Below are positions 55,676-63,991 of a stretch of DNA of 64,000 bases, piece by piece; the first letter of the stretch is position 1, and the number at the start of each line of letters is the position of its first letter. A program made the position numbers and the translations under genes. Below the pieces are notes generated by a model, which saw only the letters and a list, made by a program, of their open reading frames with translations, did no database searches and was not told the DNA's origin. The DNA comes from Oryzomonas sagensis (GTDB lineage Bacteria; Desulfobacterota; Desulfuromonadia; Geobacterales; Pseudopelobacteraceae), in contig NZ_VZRA01000001.1 in NCBI RefSeq assembly GCF_008802355.1, positions 690,980-754,979 of the forward strand. Reading direction: 5' to 3'.

Positions 55676-55814
55676 AGACGGTTGAAAAACTCAGGTTGTT
55701 CAAAAATAGTCAGATCGTCGCACCCGCAGAATGCCCTGAGGAGGCGTGAGCTTTGCTACGCCGCACGAAAGGGCCTTCGAGGATGAAGGCCTGATGGCTG
55801 TTTTTCAACAACCT
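55676..55814 (-). repeat. Interspersed repeat family A, copy 3 (inverted)
   Basis: Same element in the opposite orientation: right outer end near GGTTGAAAAAC (55680-55690), inner right end AGGTTGTTCAAAAATAG, left end CTGTTTTTCAACAACCT ending at 55814. About 139 bp. It sits between the formyltransferase and decarboxylase genes. Confidence 0.85.
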
Positions 55815-55831
55815 CTCAAGGAGAAAAGAGC

Positions 55832-56872
55832 ATGAAAGTACTGATCCTCGGCGTTAACGGCTTTATCGGCAACGCACTGACCCACCGCATCCTCACCACC
55901 ACCGACTGGGAGGTCCATGGCCTGGACATGGCCTGCGACAAGCTTGAGCGCTCCCTGGGTGACCCCCGCTTTCATTTTCTGGAGGGGGACATCACCATCA
56001 ACAAGGAGTGGATCGAGTACAACATCAAGAAATGCGACGTCGTGTTGCCGCTGGTTGCCATCGCCACGCCGGTGACCTACGTCAAGGACCCGCTGCGGGT
56101 CTTTGAACTGGATTTCGAGGAAAATCTCAAGATCATCAGGCTGTGCCACAAGTACAAGAAACGGGTCATCTTCCCCTCCACCTCCGAGGTGTACGGCATG
56201 TCGCCCGACCGGGAATTCGACGAGGACAACTCGCCCCTCATGCTGGGGCCGATCGCCAAGGAGCGCTGGATCTACTCCTGCGCCAAGCAGATGCTCGACC
56301 GGGTGATCTACGCCTACGGCATGCATGAAGGACTCAAGTTCACCCTGTTCCGCCCCTTCAACTGGATCGGTCCCAAGCTGGACAGCATCCATACCGCCAA
56401 GGAGGGGAGCTCCCGGGTCCTGACCCAGTTCCTGTACGACATCCTGGCCGAAGAGCCGATCCAGTTGGTGGATGGCGGCAACCAGCGCCGTTCCTTTACC
56501 TTTGTCGAAGACGGCATCGACGCCCTGATGCGGATCATCGAGAACCGGGACGGTTGCGCCGACGGCAAGATCTTCAACATCGGCAATCCGGCCAACGACC
56601 TGTCCGTCAAGGAATTGGCCCACAAACTGCGCGACATGGTGGCCGAATTCCCGCTTTACCGGGAAAAGGCGGAGAAATGCCGGATCGTGGAGACCTCCTC
56701 CGACCAGTTCTACGGCAAGGGGTATCAGGATATGCTGACCCGCGTCCCCTCGATCAAGCGCGCCAAGGAATGCCTGGGATGGGAGCCGGTGACGAGCGCC
56801 GACGAGGCCCTGCGCAAGACCCTGGAGTTTTACCTGGTGGACGAGCGGGAGAAACTCTCGGAATTTCTGTAA
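55832..56872 (+). CDS. NAD-dependent UDP-glucuronate decarboxylase, ArnA C-domain type
   Basis: A 346-residue extended short-chain dehydrogenase, close to the C-terminal half of ArnA, which oxidises and decarboxylates UDP-glucuronate to the 4-keto pentose. The NAD motif is [25 protein letters not shown] and [16 protein letters not shown] carry the Ser/Tyr/Lys active site. AAGGAG precedes the ATG. In E. coli this domain is fused to the formyltransferase; here the two are separate genes with a repeat between. No arnB or arnT seen in the window. Confidence 0.9.
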   Translation: MKVLILGVNGFIGNALTHRILTTTDWEVHGLDMACDKLERSLGDPRFHFLEGDITINKEWIEYNIKKCDVVLPLVAIATPVTYVKDPLRVFELDFEENLKIIRLCHKYKKRVIFPSTSEVYGMSPDREFDEDNSPLMLGPIAKERWIYSCAKQMLDRVIYAYGMHEGLKFTLFRPFNWIGPKLDSIHTAKEGSSRVLTQFLYDILAEEPIQLVDGGNQRRSFTFVEDGIDALMRIIENRDGCADGKIFNIGNPANDLSVKELAHKLRDMVAEFPLYREKAEKCRIVETSSDQFYGKGYQDMLTRVPSIKRAKECLGWEPVTSADEALRKTLEFYLVDEREKLSEFL

Positions 56873-56887
56873 ATCACAGCAAAGTCA

Positions 56888-57002
56888 CAGAGATGCGGAG
56901 ACAAGACAAAAGTATGTCGGGTCATCAGGAAGACAACAGGGAACATCGTGCTTTCCGCATTGTTCACTCTGAACTGAGCACCGTGGTGTCTCCGTGTCTC
57001 TG
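56888..57002. repeat. Interspersed repeat family B, copy 3
   Basis: Arms CAGAGATGCGGAGAC (56888-56902) and GTCTCCGTGTCTCTG (56988-57002), 13 of 15 paired. It occupies the gap before the pseudopilin genes. Confidence 0.7.
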
Positions 57003-57016
57003 CGCCGCTGCGGCGG

Positions 57017-57532
57017 GTGTGCAGCACAGTGTTTGACCGCCGGGGTTTCACGCTCATAGAGCTGGTGGTGGTGCTGGTGATCATCGGCATGGTGATGACG
57101 CTGGTCATCCCCCGCCTGCCCAGCTCCGAGGCAGAGGACCTGAAGACCTCGGCACGGACCCTGGCCTCGACCCTGCGCTACCTGCAGGACCGTGCGGCCA
57201 CCACCGGGACGGTTTACTACCTGCGCCTGGAGCCGGGCACGGACACCGTCAAGGTCTTGCAGGCGGCGGGCGACGGGACCGAAAAGGAACCGGAAGACCC
57301 CTTCCTGCAACAACGACCGACCAAGGAAGGGGTCCAGGTGGCGGATGTGGTCATCCCCCGCCTGGGCAAACTGAGCGACGGCCAGGTACGGCTCGACATC
57401 GGCGCCGGCGGCCTGCGGGATTTCGTCGCCATCCACCTGCGCTCGGCGGGCGGCGCGTTCTGGACGGTGATGGCGTTCCCGTCCAGCGGCAAGGTCAAGA
57501 TTTACCAAGGGTATCAGGAAGACGCACTATGA
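57017..57532 (+). CDS. gspH: Type II secretion minor pseudopilin GspH
   Basis: A 171-residue pseudopilin. The prepilin peptidase site is RRG-FTLIELVVVLVIIG, followed by a soluble beta domain. The start is GTG 57017 or GTG 57029; both lie just after a family B repeat. It opens a set of minor pseudopilin genes in which each stop overlaps the next start. GspH starts the pseudopilus tip complex with I, J and K. Confidence 0.85.
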   Translation: MCSTVFDRRGFTLIELVVVLVIIGMVMTLVIPRLPSSEAEDLKTSARTLASTLRYLQDRAATTGTVYYLRLEPGTDTVKVLQAAGDGTEKEPEDPFLQQRPTKEGVQVADVVIPRLGKLSDGQVRLDIGAGGLRDFVAIHLRSAGGAFWTVMAFPSSGKVKIYQGYQEDAL

Positions 57533-57870
57533 GAGGTTTCAGCCTGCTTGAGGTGATGGTGGCCCTGGCCATCATGGCGAGCGTCATCCTGACGGTGCTG
57601 GGGGCGGTCAACTACCACCTGACGATCATCACCAACGAACGGGACAGCACCGCCCTGACGCTTCTGGCGCGGGCCAAGATGGCGGAATTGATGCAACTGG
57701 CGGCGATCCCCGAGAAGAGCGAGGGCACCCTGGCCCCGGCCCACCCGGAACTCTCCTGGCAGGCCGATATTTCCGCCACGGACCTGACCGTTCTCAAGAA
57801 ACTGGTGGTGCGGGTGTGGCGGACCGGCGACAAGCGGGAGGTGGCGCTTGAGCGCTATCTCACGCAATAA
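57529..57870 (+). CDS. gspI: Type II secretion minor pseudopilin GspI
   Basis: A 113-residue pseudopilin: prepilin site MRG-FSLLEVMVALAIMASVI, then a short globular domain ending KREVALERYLTQ. The ATG overlaps the gspH stop (ATGA). GspI nucleates the tip complex. Confidence 0.88.
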   Translation: MRGFSLLEVMVALAIMASVILTVLGAVNYHLTIITNERDSTALTLLARAKMAELMQLAAIPEKSEGTLAPAHPELSWQADISATDLTVLKKLVVRVWRTGDKREVALERYLTQ

Positions 57871-58480
57871 GGGGTTTACCCTCCTGGAAGTGCTGATCGC
57901 CGTGGTCCTGCTGGCCATCCTGACCGCCGCCCTGTACGGGAGTTACTTCACGGTGTTGAAGGCCCGGGAGCGGTCGGCGGAGGGGATGGAGGCGCGGCGC
58001 GAACTGGGCACCACCCTCGACCTCCTGCGGCGGGAGATCGGCTCGGCCCTCTATACCCCCACCGACAAACGGCTCAAATTCATCGTCGAGGACCGGGACA
58101 GCTTCGGCCGACCGGCCTCCAACCTGGAACTGACGACCCTGGCCCCCCCGTCCACCCTGAGCGACACCCGTAAGGAGTCCGGCACCATAGACGTCCAGTA
58201 CCGCATGGTGGAGAAGGAAAAACAGCAACTGCTCCTGACCCGCACGGAACAGGATCTCCTGTTGGACTCGACCACCGTGCCCGCCTACCCGCAGATGGAG
58301 CGGATCAACTCCTTTCTGGTGGAATGCAGCAACGACGGCACGACGTGGGTCAAAACCTGGGATACGGCCCTGAACGGCAACAAACTGCCGAAGCTGGTGC
58401 GTATCACGGTGCAGGTGGAGGAGGAGGGGACGCCGGTGACGTTCACCGTCTATGCGGCCCCCAGGATGGTGGGCTCGTGA
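57848..58480 (+). CDS. gspJ: Type II secretion minor pseudopilin GspJ
   Basis: A 210-residue pseudopilin: prepilin site NKG-FTLLEVLIAVVLLAILT, then LGTTLDLLRREIGSALYTP. The start is TTG 57848 with GGGAGG 6 nt upstream, and it overlaps gspI by 23 nt. Length is typical for GspJ. Confidence 0.88.
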   Translation: MSAISRNKGFTLLEVLIAVVLLAILTAALYGSYFTVLKARERSAEGMEARRELGTTLDLLRREIGSALYTPTDKRLKFIVEDRDSFGRPASNLELTTLAPPSTLSDTRKESGTIDVQYRMVEKEKQQLLLTRTEQDLLLDSTTVPAYPQMERINSFLVECSNDGTTWVKTWDTALNGNKLPKLVRITVQVEEEGTPVTFTVYAAPRMVGS

Positions 58481-59394
58481 GAGGCGAAAAGGGCTTTGCC
58501 CTGGTCCTGACCCTGGTGGTCACCGCCCTGATGGTGGCGGCAGCGGTGGAGTTGATCCACCAGGTGTATGTGGATATGTCCCTCAACCGCAACTTCCGCG
58601 ATGGCCAGCAGGCCTCGCTGCTGGCGGAATCGGGGGCCGAGGGGGGTAAAAAGCTCCTCCAGACGCTGCTTGCGGCGCAAAGCTACACGTCGCTCTCGGA
58701 CAAGTGGGCCGCCCCGTTCAAGATGGACGACGAGGTCGGGCGCATCGAGATCACGACCACCGAGGAGAGCGGCAAGATCAATCTCAACGCGCTGGTACAG
58801 CAAAACGATGAGATAAACGCCGATACCCTGGCGATCCTGAAACGCCTGGGCACGCAATTGCAAATCCCGGAAAGCGTGTGGAACGCCCTGGCGGACTGGA
58901 TCGACACCAACGACCTGCCAAGCTCCGGCGGCGCCGAAAACTCCTATTACAAATCCCTGAACCCGCCTTACTCGGCCCGCAACGGCAGGCTGACAACGGT
59001 GAACGAACTGTCCCTGGTCAAGGGCTTTACGGCGGATATGGTCAACAGGCTCAAGCCGTTCGTGACCGTCTACCCCAACAAGGCCGGTGGCCTCGGCGCC
59101 ACCGTGGCCGTCAACGTGAACACCGCCCCCAAAGAGGTGCTCATGGCCCTGGACAGCCGGATCAGCGGAAGCATCGCGGACCGGATCATCGAGGAGCGGC
59201 GCCTGGCGCCGTTCAAGTCCATCGGTGAACTGGCTCGGGCTGACACGATACTTACCACGATCAAAGGCATGACAATCCAAGGCAAGATCTTCCGGATCAC
59301 GGCCCGGGGGTTCGTCAAGGAAGCGGCCCGCACCGTCGAGGCGGTGGTCAATATGGACGGCACGGGAGAGTTCCTCTCGTGGCAGGAATTTTGA
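58477..59394 (+). CDS. gspK: Type II secretion minor pseudopilin GspK
   Basis: A 305-residue tip pseudopilin: prepilin site KG-FALVLTLVVTALMVAAAV, then the large GspK domain with LADWIDTNDLPSSGG and repeated helix-hairpin-helix-like stretches (VNVNTAPKEVLMAL, IIEERRLAPFKSIGEL). The start is GTG 58477 overlapping the gspJ stop (GTGA). Only the minor pseudopilins H-K are here; the T2SS ATPase, platform and secretin genes are not in the window. Confidence 0.9.
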   Translation: MRGEKGFALVLTLVVTALMVAAAVELIHQVYVDMSLNRNFRDGQQASLLAESGAEGGKKLLQTLLAAQSYTSLSDKWAAPFKMDDEVGRIEITTTEESGKINLNALVQQNDEINADTLAILKRLGTQLQIPESVWNALADWIDTNDLPSSGGAENSYYKSLNPPYSARNGRLTTVNELSLVKGFTADMVNRLKPFVTVYPNKAGGLGATVAVNVNTAPKEVLMALDSRISGSIADRIIEERRLAPFKSIGELARADTILTTIKGMTIQGKIFRITARGFVKEAARTVEAVVNMDGTGEFLSWQEF

Positions 59395-59520
59395 TGGCAG
59401 CCCGCCGCCGCGCCATGCCTGTTGTGTCCTGCACCCCTGCGCCCCGCCCGTTGCCGGCGGGCATGCCGCTTTTCCCCAGTGTCGTCAACCCGACTACGGC
59501 GCTTGCCGCCCCAGGAACCC

Positions 59521-61770
59521 ATGGCCATACCGACTGACATCCAGAGCCAGGTGTACAACCTGCTCTCCCAGGCGTCCAACCTCTCGTTCGTAAGCGCCGA
59601 GCAGGAGGCGGGGGCGCGGGTCAGCTTCGTTCCGGGCCAGCAGGTGAGCGCCTCGGTGCTGACGACGCTGCCGAACAACCTGACCCAGGTGCAGATCGGC
59701 ACGGAACGCTTCAACCTGGCGTTGCCCATGGCGGTCCGTCCGGGGCAGACCCTGGAAATGACCTTTGTTGCGGGGGAGCCGCGCTCGACCTTCGCCGTGG
59801 CCCGCCAGGGCGTCGCCGCCCCGCCGGTCAGCCTCTCGGATGCGTCCCGGCTGTTGAGCCTCCTGGTCGGCAGCGAAGAGATCGTCGACCCGAGCCTGCG
59901 GGCCTCGCTCTTGAGTATCAGCGACATGCTGCGGCGTTCCCCGGGAGAGGCGGGCGTCCTTGCCAACCTGATGGACGAGGCGCTCACCTACGGGGCGCCC
60001 GGCGAAGGGGAAACAGCGCCAACCCTGCTGCCGGACGTCCCCCTCCAGCAGGGGCGTGCCGGACAGGAAGGGACGCTACCGGCGGCCGGCCAAGGCGCCG
60101 TCCCCGAACAGACCCGCCTGTCGTCCTTCGAGGCCAATGCGGCGCGGATCCTCCAGAATATCGCCCGCAATTCCCGTTTCGACCTGACCGAGGCGGCCAA
60201 CCAGCCGGTAACGCCGCTGCCCCTGATGCCGGGGGAAGAGGTTGACGCCGCGGTGCTCGGTACCGTGCCGGGCGGCAAGGTGTTCGTCCAGCTTGCGGGG
60301 ACGTCGTTGGAACTGCTCATCCCCCGGCCGGTCCAAGCCGGAGACATCCTCCGTCTCACCTTCATCACGTCGGACCCCCGGCCGCTGTTTGCGCTGCAAC
60401 GGGCCGCCGCCGGCGTCCCCAGCTCGCTCAGTGAGGCGGGCCGGTGGCTGAGCGCCTTGGAACACGGTGAAGGGGGGGGATCGACACAGCAGATGTACGT
60501 GCTGGAGCGTCTGAACACGGTGCTGAAAAGCCTGCCGCCGGACTCGCCGGCCTTTACCGCCATTCAGGACGAGGCCATCACCTACCAGACGGTCATGCGC
60601 GGCCGCCAGCCCGTCGATCAACAGCCTGCCCAACCGGGGGCGGCGCTCCAGGCGGGCGCGGCCGCCGTGCAGAACCCGCAGGCCACCTTGCAGCCCGGCA
60701 CCGGCATCGTCCTCAGCGACGATATGGCCAAACTGCTCCAGGCGCTGATCAGGGGTAACCGCTTGGCGCTCCTTGAGGCCATCAACCAGGAGGCTTCCGG
60801 GGAAGCTTTTTCGCCGGGACAGCAGGTAAGGGGCGAGATCACGGCCTCCCTGGGCGGGGGGCGCTTCATGGTGCAGGTGGCCGGCCAGGCCATGGAATTC
60901 ATGCTGCCCAAAGGGATCAAGCGGGGGGACATGGTGACGCTCTTCTTCGTCACCGACGAGCCGCAGCCCACCTTCCTGATGACCCGTTTCGGCAAGCCCG
61001 GCGATGCGCGGGTCAGCGAAACCGGCCGGTGGTTGAGCGGGTTCCTCGGCGCTGCCGGCGACCAGATGCCGGCCCGGGAGGCCCTGGGAATCCTGAGGAC
61101 CCTGCTCTCCGAGCCGCCGAGCGATGCCTCCCGGGTGAGCGGGCTTCTGCAGCGGGGATTGCGGGACAGCGGCCTGTTTTACGAATCCCACCTGGCGCGC
61201 TGGTTTGGCGGCGACTATCCCCTGGAGGATCTTTTGCGGGAGCCCCAGGGCCGGTTGTCCCCGCTCCAGCGTCCGCCCGGGCAGGAGGCGGCGGGCAACA
61301 CGGCGCAGGAGATGGCCCTGGCCGGTTTGAAGGGGGGCTCCGTGGAGGTCATGGAGGCTGCGCTCAAGACGGCCGGCACCGCCACGGCCCATGAGGGGAT
61401 TGTGGACCAGCAGGCCTTGCCGGTCGTCAAGGAACAATTGGCGGCGTTGCAGAGCGGGCAGGTCCTCTTTCGCGGAGACCTGGTGCCGGGCCAGCAGGTG
61501 GAGTGGGCGGTGCGGGAGCGCGAAGCGCACCGCAACGAGTCCGGTGAACAGACGCGCTCCTGGGAGACGTCGCTCACCCTGGATATGCCGAAGTTGGGGA
61601 ATGTCACGGCCAGCCTGAAACTCGACGGCAGCAGGGTGAGCATCGAGCTGAACGTCGCACAGCCTGACTCGGCGGAACTTCTGAAGGCCGGCCTGCCGCG
61701 CCTTGCCGAACAGCTCGAGGCGTCCGGGCTGGTGCCGTCGGAGATCGGCGTAACCCATGAAATCCCGTAA
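59521..61770 (+). CDS. FliK-like flagellar hook-length control protein with three ~200-residue repeats
   Basis: A 749-residue protein. Three related units start near residues 6, 205 and 400. Each holds a VPGQQV/MPGEEV/SPGQQV segment (at 38, 237, 432), a GDxLxLxFxxxEPxPxF segment and a SxAxRWLSxL segment, with similar helical linkers after each. The C-terminal 95 residues match the FliK C-terminal hook domain (TLDMPKLGNVTASLKLDGSR, LPRLAEQLEASGLVPSEI). ATG 59521 has AGGA upstream; a longer frame to 59422 lacks one. It overlaps the FlhB-type gene at 61757. Hook-length control is the best guess, but no other flagellar genes are nearby. Confidence 0.75.
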   Translation: MAIPTDIQSQVYNLLSQASNLSFVSAEQEAGARVSFVPGQQVSASVLTTLPNNLTQVQIGTERFNLALPMAVRPGQTLEMTFVAGEPRSTFAVARQGVAAPPVSLSDASRLLSLLVGSEEIVDPSLRASLLSISDMLRRSPGEAGVLANLMDEALTYGAPGEGETAPTLLPDVPLQQGRAGQEGTLPAAGQGAVPEQTRLSSFEANAARILQNIARNSRFDLTEAANQPVTPLPLMPGEEVDAAVLGTVPGGKVFVQLAGTSLELLIPRPVQAGDILRLTFITSDPRPLFALQRAAAGVPSSLSEAGRWLSALEHGEGGGSTQQMYVLERLNTVLKSLPPDSPAFTAIQDEAITYQTVMRGRQPVDQQPAQPGAALQAGAAAVQNPQATLQPGTGIVLSDDMAKLLQALIRGNRLALLEAINQEASGEAFSPGQQVRGEITASLGGGRFMVQVAGQAMEFMLPKGIKRGDMVTLFFVTDEPQPTFLMTRFGKPGDARVSETGRWLSGFLGAAGDQMPAREALGILRTLLSEPPSDASRVSGLLQRGLRDSGLFYESHLARWFGGDYPLEDLLREPQGRLSPLQRPPGQEAAGNTAQEMALAGLKGGSVEVMEAALKTAGTATAHEGIVDQQALPVVKEQLAALQSGQVLFRGDLVPGQQVEWAVREREAHRNESGEQTRSWETSLTLDMPKLGNVTASLKLDGSRVSIELNVAQPDSAELLKAGLPRLAEQLEASGLVPSEIGVTHEIP

Positions 61771-62029
61771 GGACGAAGAGCGCCGTGCGGCGGCCCTTAC
61801 CTACAAACAGGGCTTTTACGCTCCGGTGGTCGTTGCCAGGGGTAAGGGGGTGATGGCCGAGGCGATCATCGCCTGCGCGCGCGAAGCGGGAGTCTATGTC
61901 CACGAATCGCCGGAACTGGTCAATCTGCTGATGCAGGTGGATACCGATGCGTTCATCCCGCCGGAATTGTACCGCGCCGTGGCGGAGGTGCTGGTGTGGC
62001 TGTACGGAATCGAGCAGGAACGGCAGTGA
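61757..62029 (+). CDS. FlhB C-terminal domain homolog (FhlB type)
   Basis: A 90-residue protein matching the cytoplasmic export-switch domain of FlhB: YKQGFYAPVVVARGKGVMAE, AREAGVYVHESPELVNLL and FIPPELYRAVAEVLVWLYGI. It lacks the NPTH autocleavage site and the membrane domain. Homologs of this size are known in flagellated bacteria beside full FlhB. It overlaps the FliK-like gene by 14 nt, pairing the two classical partners of export-substrate switching. Confidence 0.85.
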   Translation: MKSRKDEERRAAALTYKQGFYAPVVVARGKGVMAEAIIACAREAGVYVHESPELVNLLMQVDTDAFIPPELYRAVAEVLVWLYGIEQERQ

Positions 62030-62041
62030 AAGGCGGTTAGA

Positions 62042-62179
62042 AGGTTGTTGAAAAACAGCCATCTCGCCGCCGTCCTCGAAAGCCCTTTTGTGCGGCGTAG
62101 CGCTGCTACGCCTCCGCAGGGCCTTCTGCGGGTGCGACGATCTGACTATTTTTGAACAACCTGGGTTTTTCAACAGCCT
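62042..62179 (+). repeat. Interspersed repeat family A, copy 4, with target-site duplication
   Basis: Complete 138-bp element, ends AGGTTGTTGAAAAAC and (reverse) AGGCTGTTGAAAAAC, 14 of 15 matching. TTAGA occurs at 62037-62041 and again at 62180-62184, directly flanking the element: a 5-bp target duplication. Central hairpin GGCGTAGC/GCTACGCC. No coding capacity. Confidence 0.9.
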
Positions 62180-62195
62180 TTAGAGGGGGGTAGCA

Positions 62196-63605
62196 ATGCA
62201 GATCAAATTCGGAACCGACGGCTGGCGCGGGGTCATTGCCCGTGATTTCACCTTCGACAACCTTTCCCTGGTGGCCCAGGCCACCATGGATTACTTGAAC
62301 CGCGACGGCTCGGGCAACAAAGGGCTGGTGATCGGTTACGACCGGCGTTTCCTGTCCCGCGATTTCGCCCGGCGCGTGGCCGAGGTGGCGGCCGGCAACG
62401 GCATACGGGTCCGCCTGACCGACGGCTATGCGCCCACACCGGCCGTATCGTGGGCGGTTCGCGAGTCGGGAGCCGGGGCGGGGATCATGATCACGGCAAG
62501 CCACAACCCGCCCGAATACAATGGATTCAAGGTCAAGGAGGCTTTCGGCGGTTCGGCCCGCCCCGCCACCACAAAGGTGCTGGAGGAGATCGTCGCTTTC
62601 AATGTGGCCAACGACCGCCGCGTGGTGGCCACCCCCTTCGAGGAGGCCCTGGGGAAGGGGATGATCGAGATCTTCGACCCCTGTGAAGGGTATTTCCGCC
62701 AGATCGGCCGCTACGTGGATCTGGAACTGATCGCCAGGGCCGGCATCCCGGTGGTCGTTGACCCGATGTACGGTGCCGGCTCGGGTTTTCTGCCCCGCCT
62801 GCTGGCCGGGGTCCACGAGATCCACAACAGCGAGAACCCCTCCTTCGGGGGGCAGCCGCCCGAGCCGATCGGCGAACATCTCGCGGAACTCTCCGCGCTC
62901 CTCAAGGGGGGCACCTACCGGGTAGGGCTGGCTTTGGACGGAGACGCCGATCGGATTGGGGCGGTGGATGAGAACGGTGATTTCTTCTCGTCCCACTGCA
63001 TCTTTACCGTCATCCTGCGGCACCTTATCGAACACAAACATCTGCGGGGCGGTGTGGTCAAGACCGTCTCCACGACCCGCATGGTGGACCTGCTGGCCCG
63101 GAAATACGAGCTGCCGCTGTTCGAGACACCCATCGGCTTCAAACATATCTGCGAATTGATGCTGGCGGAGGATATCCTCATGGGTGGCGAAGAATCGGGG
63201 GGGCTGGGCGTCAAGGGGCACATCCCGGAACGGGACGGCATCCTGCTCGGGCTCCTGCTCCTGGAGGCCATGGCGGCCAGCGGAAAAGGCCTCCGCCGGC
63301 TCCTCGACGAAACCATGGACGAGATCGGGCATTTCTCCTATCGCCGTATCGACCGGCGTATCGGGGGCGACGCCAAGGAACAGCTCATTGCGCGTCTGAA
63401 ATCGGCCCCTCCGGCAGAGATCGACGGCCGGCGGGTGGCTGCTACTAACTTCAGCGACGGCTTCAAGTTCATCTTCGAGAACGGCGACTGGCTTTTGATC
63501 CGCCCCTCGGGCACCGAACCGGTCCTGCGGCTGTACAGCGAGGCCGGAACCCCGGGCCAGGTGGACCGTCTGCTGCGCGCTGGGGAAGTCCTGGCGGCAC
63601 GGTAA
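62196..63605 (+). CDS. Phosphoglucomutase/phosphomannomutase family protein
   Basis: A 469-residue alpha-D-phosphohexomutase. The catalytic phosphoserine loop is ITASHNPPEYNGFKVKE near residue 100; the metal loop is ALDGDADRIGAVDE near 246; the sugar-binding loop is MGGEESGG near 330; the phosphate-binding motif is RPSGTEP near 440. GGGGGG lies upstream of the ATG. The exact sugar (glucose, mannose or glucosamine phosphate) cannot be set by eye. It would supply glucose 1-phosphate to galU. Confidence 0.93.
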   Translation: MQIKFGTDGWRGVIARDFTFDNLSLVAQATMDYLNRDGSGNKGLVIGYDRRFLSRDFARRVAEVAAGNGIRVRLTDGYAPTPAVSWAVRESGAGAGIMITASHNPPEYNGFKVKEAFGGSARPATTKVLEEIVAFNVANDRRVVATPFEEALGKGMIEIFDPCEGYFRQIGRYVDLELIARAGIPVVVDPMYGAGSGFLPRLLAGVHEIHNSENPSFGGQPPEPIGEHLAELSALLKGGTYRVGLALDGDADRIGAVDENGDFFSSHCIFTVILRHLIEHKHLRGGVVKTVSTTRMVDLLARKYELPLFETPIGFKHICELMLAEDILMGGEESGGLGVKGHIPERDGILLGLLLLEAMAASGKGLRRLLDETMDEIGHFSYRRIDRRIGGDAKEQLIARLKSAPPAEIDGRRVAATNFSDGFKFIFENGDWLLIRPSGTEPVLRLYSEAGTPGQVDRLLRAGEVLAAR

Positions 63606-63697
63606 CGACCCGGGCGTGCCGCTAAAAATATGCGGTATGAAATTAATAACTTGACATATCCTCACATTATTTTTTATATCAATGACCTGAGTGTAAT

Positions 63698-63822
63698 TGG
63701 GCCATCAGAGGGCAAAGCATGGGCAACCGTGTGACGCAAAGCCACCTGTCCAATGCTGTTTGGAAAGAGGGGTTGTAAGATCGGTGCAGGATAAAGCCTA
63801 CTGCGGTTATCTGGGTAGGCTT
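63698..63822 (+). promoter_or_regulatory. GEMM-I-like cyclic dinucleotide riboswitch
   Basis: The conserved core GGCAAAGC ... GACGCAAAGCC is present (63711-63742). The first stem GCATGG-GCAA-CCGTGT has a GNRA loop, a second stem CCTG/CAGG spans 63745-63790, and the 3' block CTGCGGTTATCTGG resembles the GEMM 3' consensus. A P1-type pairing of CCATCAGA with TCTGGGTAGG would compete with the terminator's 3' arm, suggesting an ON switch. Ligand (c-di-GMP or cGAMP) is not decidable. Confidence 0.7.
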
Positions 63823-63828
63823 TCTTTA
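63793..63828 (+). terminator. Riboswitch-controlled terminator
   Basis: Arms AAAGCCTAC (63793-63801)/GTAGGCTTT (63815-63823), then CTTTA. It overlaps the 3' part of the aptamer. Confidence 0.75.
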
Positions 63829-63991
63829 TGGTGCATGCCCCGCCGACGCGGAATGCCGCAACCCCGTTCCCTGATTGGCAAAAAGATAAAAAGTGGATGA
63901 ATTTTATTGTTTTTGTGATATTAAGTTCCCACGTGCACATTCACGTAATTACTAAGCCCAATGGCATGTTTGAAAGAGGAGGATTACTGGC

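Larger units (their letters stand above)
63606..63991. other. 386-bp leader region with riboswitch and terminator
   Basis: Holds an AT-rich promoter-like stretch (63650-63690), a GEMM-type aptamer (63698-63822), its terminator (63793-63828) and an untranslated stretch of about 160 nt. The gene starts at 63992. Confidence 0.6.

Noticed and set aside
59394-59537. 47-codon frame starting in the gspK stop (TGATG)
   Set aside because: Its product is Pro/Ala-rich with no motif and no binding site beyond the stop overlap; the FliK-like start at 59521 has better support.
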